Source: Monoraphidium neglectum (Eukaryota > Chlorophyta > Chlorophyceae > Sphaeropleales > Selenastraceae). From it: 25,327 nt of DNA. Under the pieces are notes generated by a model. The model did no database searches. It was not told the DNA's origin and saw only the letters and a list, made by a program, of their open reading frames with translations. Position numbers and translations under genes: made by a program. Shown piece after piece: positions 10,640 through 19,577 of the stretch (its first letter is position 1; the number at the start of each line of letters is the position of its first letter). Where the stretch lies: assembly GCF_000611645.1 (NCBI RefSeq), contig NW_014013117.1:1-25327 (forward strand), in the 5' to 3' direction.

Positions 10640-10781
10640 TACGTTTCATCTGGCGGCAAATCAGTTTGAAAGAGCAGTGAACCGCTTGCCGTGGCCGCAC
10701 CACAAGCTGCCAAGCAAACAGCAAGCCAGCCAGCTGCAGAGCGCGTGGAAGGGCAGCCTCGGCGCGGGACCGCGCCCCACG

Positions 10782-13700
10782 TCACTCGTCCGGCGCCGCG
10801 AGGCTGAGCCGCGCCATGGCGAGGGCCCCGTCATAGGTGTCGTTGCCCCCAATGAAGCCCGATGCGTGGCAGAACACGCAGCCGGGGACGCCCGCGACCT
10901 CGCTGAGCGCGGCGTCTCGGAGGCCGCGCCAGGCCTGGGTGCCAATGTTCTTGCGGTTCTCGAAGCTGCGGGTCGAACAGAGAGAAGGGGCGTGTCGTCT
11001 AAGTGTCTTTTTTCTCATGCTTAAAGAGTCCCTCGAGCGGAGAGAACGCTAAGCATAGGGGCAGAGGAAATGCGGAGGGGGGAAGCAGTTGTGGCGCGGC
11101 GGCCAGGGACGAGGCGGGGGCGCGCGCCTGCCGGGGCCGACGCTGACGGCCTGTATGCGCCACTTCTTCTCGCGGTCGTCCTCGTACAGCACGAAGAGGA
11201 TGGAGGCGTCCGAGGTTATGCCGGCCTCCTGCTCGAGGGTGTAGAGGTGCTGCTTCCAGGGGACGCCGCCCTAAACGGCGAGCAAGAGGTGGTGGCGGGT
11301 TGGAGGGATGCGCAAAGCCGAGGTTGTGCCAAGAAATAGTTGGAGGCGGGCATGAGGGCCGCCAGCAGTGCCAGGCCGGCTGCGGTGCACCAAAAGTCAG
11401 CGGGTCTGGCTCTGCCGCTGGCCCAGGACGCACAGCGCCTCCGAGCGGCTCAGCTGTTGTGCCTTGGGCGGCGGCGAAGCAGCCTCTGAGGCTGACATCA
11501 GCTTGACCAACAATAAAATTGGACAACACTATAATTGCTGTACGCGATCAAGACATATACCTGCGGCAGCTTGATGATGCGGCCGGAGGCGTCCACCTCG
11601 TGCCGCGCCGCCACCGCCGCAGCCACCAGGGACTTGGCGGGCAGCCAGTACCGCGACACATATATCAACGCCTCTTCAAACTCCCGGCCTGTGGGGGGCA
11701 GGAAGCGGGTGTGGAGTAATCGTGAGTCAAAGAAGTGGTGCAAGAGGGGAGAGCAACAGGCGGCGAGAGGCAGACCACCTGGCCCGGCCGGCCTGCTGGT
11801 GACTGGGAGTTCCGCCCGCATCGGCCAGGCTTGGCCGCGCAGGAGCCGCGAGGGCTGATTGAGGCCCACGGGCAGGCGTCACGATCGGCAGAATAGGCAC
11901 CACGCCAGCAGAAAAGCAGGGACGAGCGCGCCCGAGCGGCCTGCCTCGCCGCCTACGCGCCCTTGCCCCCCGCCGCTGACGGGAATGGGAGGACGCCCCC
12001 CAGTTTCCCCGTTTCCCCCGTTTTCCCGTTTCCCCGTTTCCCCCGTTCTTGGACACTCCCCAAGGGGACGCCCCCCACGGGAACACTACACTGCCTTGGG
12101 GAGTGTCAGCTTGGGGGGCGTCCCCTTGGGGGGTGTCCCCAGGGCGCGCGCCTCCCGCTGCTTGCTTCTTTCTTGGGCCCTCCCATGCCTGCTTAGTGGA
12201 TCCTGTCACACAGAGTCCCCACCTGTGAGCTCCACCGCCTTGAGGAACCCGGCCAGCAGGGAGTCGTCCGTGTAGGGGTCGCTCCACTGGCAAAGAGAAA
12301 GTAACAGGCAAGGGTTGGGGGTTTGATGGTTGTCGGGGTGCGGGTGCGGTGCATGCCAGGGGTCTCTGCGGGCTCATTTGCCGCACAAAGGACGGCCCCT
12401 GTCATCTGAAGGACAGCTGATTCAAGCTGACTAAAGGATTGCCGGCCGTCAGCGGCAGGAGAAGGTGCCGGCCCGTTCAACGCACTGGCAGTCACCATTC
12501 GTATGCAGGTGCCCACCGAGGGGCGCGCTCAGGGGTGCGCGCTGACCTGTGGGTTGAGAGCGCCGACCCGTGCCGGCAGGGTGGTGTTGACCACATACCT
12601 GCGGGGTGAGCGGCAGTATCACAAGAATTTGACCAAATCGCGACGCATGTTCCGTTTGTTCTGCAGTCCTTCACTCAAGCCAAACACCAAGTAGAGGTTG
12701 CAACCACCAAAACATGCAATGGCTGGCAGGCTTTGCCCCTCGTGCCGCCGCACGCGGCGACGCGCGCGCGCAGGTGCGGCTGGCGGCTGGCTGCCGCCTC
12801 GGTCTGCGGAGATAGAACGTCACCAACCCCCCACCTCGGCGGCTTGTCGCTCTCGTACTGGTTGACGCCGTTGTCGACGCCGTCAACGGCCTCGATGAAG
12901 CTCTTGTAAAGCTCCAGCCACACCGCGGTGACGTCGGCGCTGTCCTCGGGCAGGCCCATGTGCTGGGGCCAATGACAGGGTGGGTGGAGTGGACAGCAAT
13001 TATGTGATATGGCACTCGGCCGTTGTAATGCGAGCCAAGGGTTGGAGATCGGCCAGGACCGGGTGACACAACGGCGCCGACCAGTCCGCCGTCAAACGAC
13101 TCCGTCAGCCGTTATCGCGCCGGTTATCTTCACGCAGAAAGTGAGGGCAAACTAGCGACGCCGTCGCCCGGAGATTGCTTGCGCAAGCGGGGGGCAGCCT
13201 GCGGAGTCACCTGCGCCACGATGGTGCGGCCGTAGTGCTTGTACACCAGGCCCGCGCTGGACAGCTTGGTCACGTAGCCGTGGCCAAACACCTCCGAGAA
13301 GCCGCGCTGGTGGTGGTCGAAGCGCTGAGGGGATGCGTGGGGGGATGTGGGGCGGGGAGGGCAGTGACGAGGACGGCCGCAGCAGCTGGAGGCGCGGCCA
13401 CGGTTTGGGTGCGGGAGGAGTGTAGGGTCGAGGGCGACGCTTTTCTGCTGACGTCAGCTGCAGGTATGTGGCCATTTCAGCAAGCCCCAGACACTGCGTC
13501 CGTTCGGCAGCTGGCACCGGCTTGGAACGGCCCGACGCGGCCCCGCCCATGGCTGCAACCCGGGTGACTGTTCCCTGCATATGAAGCAGAACTTCGGCAG
13601 CCACGGCTGCCGAGCCCCGCCTGTCCAGTCCTACGGCTGAGCCCAGCCCTGCCACTCCTGCATGGCAGCATGCCTTTGCACCAGTATCTCGCACATGTCA

Positions 13701-14289
13701 ACCACCGCATGTGTGCGCTACACACTCACACCCACACGCACATACTATCAGGGACGCATTTACACCTGGGCCACTCACAGACACACACACTGCCTTTCTC
13801 ATAATCCTGTACACACAAATTGCGCACGCAAAATGTTGCACACACATCCGTTTTCTGTCATTCAAACATTCCCATGTTCACACAAACCTGGTTCTCCGGC
13901 TCGTACACGCCGCCCACGTCGATAACCACGTCAGCCGTCGCCAGCACTGCTGGGTCGCGGCTGCGCACGATCTCTGCATTCTTGAACGCGGGCGTCTGGC
14001 GCAGCTGCGCATCCAAGAGGGGTGGATTTGGAAGGAGCAGGTTTGGCAGGCAGTGGCGCGCCATGGTCTGCGCCGTTCGGCGGGGTGCTACCTGCCTGCC
14101 CTCCTGGGGGCGGGCGACCTCAGTCAAGCCGCGCAGGCAAGCGCCTGCACACGCGCTGCGATCACACGCACGCACCAGGTAGCAGCCAAGCGCTTCGTCG
14201 CAATGGAAGGTGCCGTTGTGCGTGCCAATTATGGTCTTGCGGCGCTTCGCCGAAACATCCGCCGGCGCATCAACTGCTGCGGCCGCCAT
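10782..14289 (-). CDS. MYG1: MYG1 exonuclease (UPF0160, DHH family)
   Basis: MYG1 is a metal-dependent 3'-5' RNA exonuclease, in animals shared between nucleus and mitochondria. Nine exons join in phase: 14289-14176, 14004-13888, 13324-13211, 12962-12835, 12598-12547, 12286-12223, 11688-11561, 11270-11128, 10965-10782 (347 aa, usual family length). Visible motifs are [18 protein letters not shown] near the N-terminus, AEIVRSRDP and VVIDVGG, then the DHH motif [43 protein letters not shown], and [20 protein letters not shown] with GFIGG close to the end. Seven of the eight introns are GT-AG. The intron between 11128 and 10965 needs a GC donor (GGCAG/gcgcgc), strongly supported by phase and by the conserved PG-SFENRK join. 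The start is the only in-frame ATG (CCCATGGCG); KRRK at residues 15-18 could serve nuclear import. The identification is firm. Confidence 0.95.
12004..12050. repeat. GTTTCCCC tandem repeat (G-rich on the MYG1 sense strand)
   Basis: Five near-perfect units of GTTTCCCC(C) in the MYG1 intron 12222-11689. On the transcribed sense strand this gives five runs of three to five G separated by AAAC or AAAAC, a good G-quadruplex pattern. Confidence 0.85.
12052..12137. repeat. Inverted repeat with 25-bp arms in a MYG1 intron
   Basis: The left arm 12052-12076 pairs with the right arm 12113-12137 at 24 of 25 positions. A third copy of half the arm (12095-12107) is an exact reverse complement of 12052-12064. 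Each arm contains the palindrome CCCCAAGGGG. It lies directly after the G-rich repeat, inside the MYG1 intron. Confidence 0.85.
13700..13850. repeat. CA-rich low-complexity stretch in MYG1 intron 2
   Basis: Scattered CACACA and CACTCACA clusters inside intron 13887-13325. It is a degenerate microsatellite with no coding content. Confidence 0.6.
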
Positions 14290-14382
14290 GGGGCGAGTTG
14301 CTCGCCGATACTGGCGTACGATCAAAGGATTAAGGATTCGACGCCCAGCGCTTTGCACGAGCGCCGCGTGCACTCTTGAGTA

Positions 14383-14390
14383 GTATACCG
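14383..14390 (-). promoter_or_regulatory. TATA-like motif upstream of MYG1
   Basis: The minus strand reads GGTATACTAC, about 95 bases before the MYG1 start codon. Position and sequence fit a TATA box, but this is weak evidence. Confidence 0.25.
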
Positions 14391-15050
14391 TCGCCACCGT
14401 GATCAGCACGGCCGAGATCAGATACGGATCCTAGCTTGAAAAGGCTGCACTTCTTTCAATGGGTGGCCGCGATGCTCATTGCATTGCATTGCATGTGCCA
14501 TTTACGTTTTGGTCGTGGGTGATATACCAGCGCATGTGAGTCCATCTCCCGCCGCCAGCTGCATCCCGGCGTCGATCGAATCACAGTCAGCCTCACGCGC
14601 TGCGATATTGAAGTCTTCGTATCGGCTGCCTGCGGTGCAATGGGCCTCTCAACCAAACATCCAGCCAGTGTGCTGCGTTCCCATATGATCATGAGTCAAC
14701 GTGCGTTGCTCAGTTGCTGCCAGTCAATCTAGTCAATCGATGGCAGTCAGCCCAACATCAACCACGCACACCTCGACACGAGCAGCGTTCTGCTGAAATA
14801 CAAGTTCTTGTACTGTGACTTGCTCGTCCTGTGTTGTTGCAGTGGCTTCAGCTCGGCAGCTGCCGCACCTGCTTTTTGCACACAGCTGAGCTGCACACAG
14901 AGGGCTTGCATCGCGCTTGCATTGCTGTTGAATCACACCGCTGCAAACCGCGGACGGCATGCGGCGCCAGTGTTGGTGGGCGCACGCCCGCCTTGCACAT
15001 TTCCATATAAAAACTTCCATTGGGTGGCGCTCAGCAACGTCTCATCGCAC

Positions 15051-15106
15051 TCTGTGTGTGTGTGTGGGGAGGGGGTGTAATCGCGCGCGTGCGCGCGCGC
15101 ATGCGC
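15051..15106. repeat. TG run followed by CG/CA alternating run
   Basis: (TG)n, a G-rich spacer, then a run of alternating CG and TG/CA dinucleotides (15082-15106), a Z-DNA-prone sequence between the kinase and MYG1 genes. Confidence 0.7.
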
Positions 15107-15356
15107 TTGTCGGTGCGTATTGCAGCTTGATCTTGTCAGCCCTGCATTGCCCCAATATGTAGCTGCCTTGTTGCCTTTCCCTTGACCTCCCGGCCTGCAC
15201 CCGCCACACAGGCGCCTAGCCTGCTTCGCTTGCTTTCTGCAGCTGCTTGCAAGAGCATGTCAGCACGTGCGGCTGCCTGCCAGCCTGCCAGACCACAACA
15301 GCACAGGCCGTAGCGCCTCAACATGGAAGCAAGGAAGTTTTTCAAGTAACAAAATC

Positions 15357-15361
15357 TTACA
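15357..15361 (-). terminator. Candidate poly(A) signal TGTAA for the kinase gene
   Basis: TTACA on the plus strand, TGTAA in the sense of the kinase gene, about 345 bases after its stop at 15706. Confidence 0.45.
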
Positions 15362-15705
15362 GGACAAAGCATGGCATGCAGTAGGAGAGTTGAAGTGGCA
15401 GCACGTGGCGTTGCACCACAAACCGCCGGGCCAGGACACACCATGCAAGCTTGAGTGCGAATATGCATGCTTGCGTGCGTGCGAGGGGAAGTCGCTGCAC
15501 CCTATTCATGCAGGTGCTCAAAGGTCGCTGCAAGGCCGCGTCAAGACGGCGACACAAAAAGCACCCACGCATGTGCAGCCGGAATTTGAGCGCCAAGCAG
15601 TGCCTGCTTGCTCCATCAGACAACAGCACTGCTCATGGCGGGCGCAGGAGTGCAGAAAAGAAGGCGGTGTTGCTGGTGCGGCCGGCAGCATGCATCGCCC
15701 CGCAC

Positions 15706-18700
15706 TCAATCAAAAAATCCGCGCCGCACCTTCGAGCGGGTGACCTCGAGGAGGGGGAAAAGCCCGCGCGGCTCCGTGCGGATGCGCTGGCTGCGCTTTT
15801 GGCAATACAGCATGTGCGACGCCGACATGCGCCCCTCCTTGTCCAGGCAGGAGGCCACCAGGCCGCGCATGTCCTGGCCGAGCTGGCCGCGCGCCGCCAG
15901 CAGCGCCTTGTAGGGCAGTGCGTCGTCGTCCAGCAGCGGGGGCAGGTGGGGCGCCCTCAGCCGGTCGGGCACGAGGTTTGCTGGGATGTTGGAGGCTGCA
16001 GGGGCCTGGCCGGCTCCCTTGATGGTGTCGGCGACCGTGGCGCCTGTCAGCAGCTCCAGCAGCGTCAGGGCCAGCGCCAGGCTGTCCCTGGACGTGTCAT
16101 AGCGCATGTTGAGGTGCCGCCCGGTAGGCAGCACTTGCTGCCCCTCCGTGCAGCCATAGGCAGGGGTGCCGGCTGTGGGTGGGTGAACGGTGGGTGCAGG
16201 CTTGAACATCATTTAACAGGGCATTCATGCATGGGGTTGAAATGAGCACGTGAATAGGCGGGATAAAATGAGCATCTGGATCATAGGCGGGATGCGATAT
16301 GCGGGCGGGGGGGATGTTGCTCACGCTGCAAGTGAGATGTTCTGGCAATTATGAATTGCATTCACATGCGCAAAGTTGTTCCTGCGTCAGCATGCTAGTC
16401 ATGCAGCTGCATGCGTGTAGCTGGTAGCATCAGCTCAGCCAGCTTCACGAGCAGTGCACAAGCACCCACCTGGCGAGTGTGCCACGCCCTCTGCCGAAGC
16501 GATGATGTCGAAGGCGCTTCCCATGTCCCCCAAGCTGATGAACAGGGGCCCTCCATCCGAGCCGTTGTTCTTCAGGAGTATGTTTGCCGGCTTGACGTCC
16601 TGATGGGGCGTTGCGGAGGGAGGGGGTGCCAGGTGATGTTGACCCGGGGAAGGCCGTGCTGCTCAGGGATCTGGGAGGCAAGGAGCTATTGTGTAGAGGG
16701 CTCGGAGGGAGGCATGGCGCAGTGAAGTTTGAAGTGGCCCTTGGCTTGGGCCCTTGGCTCCACCCTCTAGTGCAAGTCAAACTGTGAAAAGCGTCCTGGC
16801 GCCCCACACTGGCTGGGTTGCCGGCTCCACTTGCCCCAAAGGCGGACCCCGAGCGCACACCTCCGGAGCCCCCATTGATGCCCCTGCAGCCCCTCACCCT
16901 GTGGATGAACCTCCCGTGCACATGGAGCTGGTGCAGCGCCACCGCCACCTGGCGCGCGACCTGGCGGATCTCGTCGTCGCTGAACAGATCGCCCGGGGCC
17001 TCGCCGCGCCCCACCCGCTCCTGCTGCTCTGCCCGCCGCGTGTCAATGAGGTCCAGCAGGCTGCCGTCCCGAGCATACTCCATCAGCAGCGCCCGCAGCT
17101 GCCCGCCGCCGACGCTCACCATGCCCAGCGCCTCAGCGCGCAGCACGTGGTGGTCGGCCATGCAAAAGTACTGGTCTGGTCCGCCGCAGGTGGCGCCGGG
17201 GCAGGACGTGGCTGAGCGTGTCATCGCAGCATATTCGACCTCCAGGTCGTGGCCTCCCTCGGGGTCGTGCGACACCTTGAGGGCGAAACGGCGCGGCCCT
17301 GCTGCCCAACCAAAGCCGCCAAAAGTGAAGCTACTGAAGCTCGTTCCCCCGAAGCTAGAGCCGGCGCCGCCAAACGGCCCGCCAATGGCTTTCCCACCGC
17401 CATCCAGCACAGGACCGGCGCTGCCGACATCGCTGCAGTCCTGCAGGCCACGACAGAGGCCGCCCAACACGCTGCCGTTGCCTACGCCGCAGTTGACGCC
17501 CCCGGGAAAGGCGCCACCGCAGCCCTCGCCGATCGCGTCGCCGCCCTGCAGAGCGTCGCATGCGCCTGGCGCGGCCCCGTAGGCGCCACCCATGTGGGGC
17601 CAACCACCCATGGCAAACCCAGCGCTTGCACTGCCATCAGCGCCTGCTTCGCCCTGCAAGGTAACTTCAATCACAGTCCCATAGCTGCCGCTCCCCAGCT
17701 TCTTGCCCACCAGCAGGGTCAAGCCGCCCTGTGGGTCGGGTCGAATGCCACCCGCGAGGTGCTCGACAGCCAGGTACAGCTGTGTGCCCGGCGCCAGGAG
17801 TGCCTCCTGCTGCTGCTGCTGCTGCAGCTGCTGTTGCTCCTGCTGTTGCTGCTGCTGCAGCTGCTGTGGCTGCTGCCCTTGCTCCTGCTGCTGCGGCAGC
17901 GGCGGCTGCTGTTGCTGTTGCTGCTGGTGTTGATCATCACTCACAGACACCGCTTCTGCAGCCGCCCCCAAAGCTGCGGCTTTGAGTGCTGCCGCAACTG
18001 CGACCGTTGATGGCGCTGCCCCTGCTGCTGCCACTTGCGGGTCAGCGCCCGACTCAATGTCTTGGGGTGCGGCATGCTGCTGCGACAGCACCGCGTGCAG
18101 CGTGGCCGTTGTCGCTGGGCGACCCTGCTCAGTTGTCTCTGCTGCGAGCCCATCAGCGCAGGCTGGGCGAAGCAGCCTGGAGACGCCGGGGCTGGTGTGA
18201 GCGCTGGGGCCGGGGGCTCGTGCAGAGGCTTGGTGAAGCAGGGCAGCGAGCGCTGGCGCCGCACGCACGCCCTGCTGCGCGGCGGCGTGCGGCGTCACGT
18301 GCGGGCAGCCTGCCGAGCCGTCGCCAGCGTCACACCCCGCAGAGCTGCGGGGCGGCGCCGCGCGCGGGGACGCCGGGGGCTGTGGCACCGGTGCTGCAGG
18401 CCCCGTGCCGGCGCGGGCTGCATGCAGGCTGTTGGCCACGGCAGGCAACGACGGCTGGGGGCCGGAAGGCAGCGCCTCACCGCCGAGGCCGCTTGCCTGC
18501 GTGCTGCCGCCGCCTGTGGCACTGCTGCTGCTGCTGCCGCGAGCGCCACCACCAAGCGCATGCACCGCCCCAGCCTGCGCAATTGGGACTGCCCCTGCCG
18601 CGAACGCCGCGCCTGAAGTCCAGCAGGGGCCAGCTCCCATCGGTGGCAGACACGGCAGATTCGGCGCCTGGCCCGCGCACCGCGGCTGCCCTTCGCGTTG

Positions 18701-18865
18701 GTGGCTGCTGTGGCGCTTGGCAGGCGGTGCGCCGCCCCCTGCGGCGTCTGCGGCGCCGGGCGCCTCGCACCGCTTGCCGGCGGGAGGGGGCGCCTGAGGC
18801 TGGGTGTGGGCGGCTCGCAGCAGCTCTGCGTCAATTGCGAGCTTGGTGCCCTGCGCCGCACGCAT
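15706..18865 (-). CDS. Protein kinase with long low-complexity N-terminus
   Basis: Three exons, 18865-16898, 16599-16470 and 16172-15706, join in phase (854 aa from the ATG at 18865). Residues 1-375 are Ala/Pro/Ser-rich with Q tracts at about 310-365. The kinase domain then shows the glycine loop LGSGSYGTV (near 389), the ATP lysine in FALKVS (near 530), a Glu in the following helix (LEVEY), the catalytic loop HRDVKPANILL (split by an intron between R656 and D657), and the metal-binding Asp in GDMG (681-683), a DMG in place of DFG. GTPAYGCTE follows as the activation end, and LALALTLLELLTGA is the C-lobe helix. All key catalytic residues are present, so it is probably active; serine/threonine type is inferred from HRDVKPAN. 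About 115 mostly Gly/Ala residues are inserted between the glycine loop and the lysine. The substrate is unknown. An upstream Cys-rich exon may belong to it. Confidence 0.85.
17805..17935 (-). repeat. Q-rich tracts in the kinase N-terminus
   Basis: CTG-rich on the plus strand, encoding on the minus strand several runs of 3-8 Gln broken by Pro, Leu, Glu and Gly, just before the kinase domain. Confidence 0.9.
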
Positions 18866-18949
18866 GCACGCAGACAGTCAGGCATGGTCCACTATCAGAG
18901 GTCCGGAAGCGTGGACAGCAGGAATCTGATGACGTCATCTGATGTAGGG

Positions 18950-19025
18950 CCCGCGTGCGCCCATGGCGCCCGCATGCGCCCATGGCGCCCCGCATGCGCC
19001 CATGGCCCTGAGCATGCGCCCATGG
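18950..19025. repeat. Tandem repeat built on GCATGCGCCCATGGC
   Basis: Four imperfect copies of a unit of about 18-21 bases centred on GCGCCCATGG. It lies between the Cys-rich exon and the kinase ATG, so either in an intron or in the kinase promoter. Confidence 0.8.
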
Positions 19026-19052
19026 TGGCTGCAAGCCCCCCCCCCCACGCGC

Positions 19053-19577
19053 CTACGCCGCACGCACCTCGCCACAGCAGGGGTTCTGGCAAGGGTTGTC
19101 GCTGCTAGCATGCCAGGAAAAGCACTTCTGGCTGCACATGAAGACGGCATACTTGCATCCGGGAACGCTGCAGCGCACGCCGTGTTTGACGGCCCCTTCA
19201 AACGTGTGCTGCATGCCGCTGCTCTCCTGGCAATCACTTCCCAGATCACAGCTGTACCTAGGAGTTTTCGGCATCCTGCAGACACACACTGTGCGGCCTG
19301 GGCTGGGGGTGCAATCTGCGAGGAGGCCAACGAACGCGGGAATTGGATCTCGACACGCAGGCTGATGTCGTCACGACCGCTCGCAAAACATTCAGTAAAA
19401 GCCTGGTGCCGTATGATTGACAGTCAACGGCAGGAGTGGCGCAGCCGAGCCACTTGCCTCGTGGGTGCAGGTGAGCAGCTGCACCTTCTCGTTCTGAGCA
19501 TCTGTTGTTTCAAGCGGAGGGGCAGATTTCACTTTGCAAACAGGGCGGGCAATGCAACTGTGCATGCCGCTGTGCAT
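19053..19577 (-). CDS. Cys/His-rich zinc-binding exon(s): small gene or N-terminus of the kinase
   Basis: The minus-strand frame 19274-19068 begins with ATG and encodes a pattern with paired Cys: YSCDLGSDC, HGVRCSVPGC, FMCSQKCFSWH and PCQNPCC. This looks like a small zinc-binding domain, but I do not recognise the family. It ends at a good donor (GAG/gtgcgt), phase 0; read through, it stops at 19053. A second frame, 19577-19458, starts with ATG and ends in LLTCTHE before GAG/gcaagt, the classic GC-donor consensus; it joins in phase 0 to an acceptor before 19226 (ESSGMQHTFEG). The donor at 19067 also fits in phase 0 to an acceptor before 18850, which would fuse the Cys-rich domain to the kinase. 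The choice between these models cannot be settled from sequence. Confidence 0.45.

Larger units (their letters stand above)
10176..10781. other. Convergent 3' UTR region of the RING-GYF and MYG1 genes
   Basis: Holds the 3' ends of two convergent genes. There is a plus-strand TGTAA at 10635-10639 and a minus-strand TGTAA (plus TTACA) at 10429-10433. No coding sequence is supported. If both signals are used the transcripts overlap by roughly 200 bases. Confidence 0.6.
14290..15705. other. Intergenic region between kinase and MYG1 (both minus)
   Basis: Contains the kinase 3' UTR (to about 15350) and the MYG1 promoter and 5' UTR. A TATA-like GGTATACTA on the minus strand lies near 14390-14382, about 95 bases before the MYG1 ATG. 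No gene is supported. Confidence 0.5.

Noticed and set aside
14289..14409. Longer MYG1 N-terminus resembling a mitochondrial presequence
   Set aside because: The extended frame has no ATG (it begins with GTG at 14409); the only in-frame ATG is 14289.
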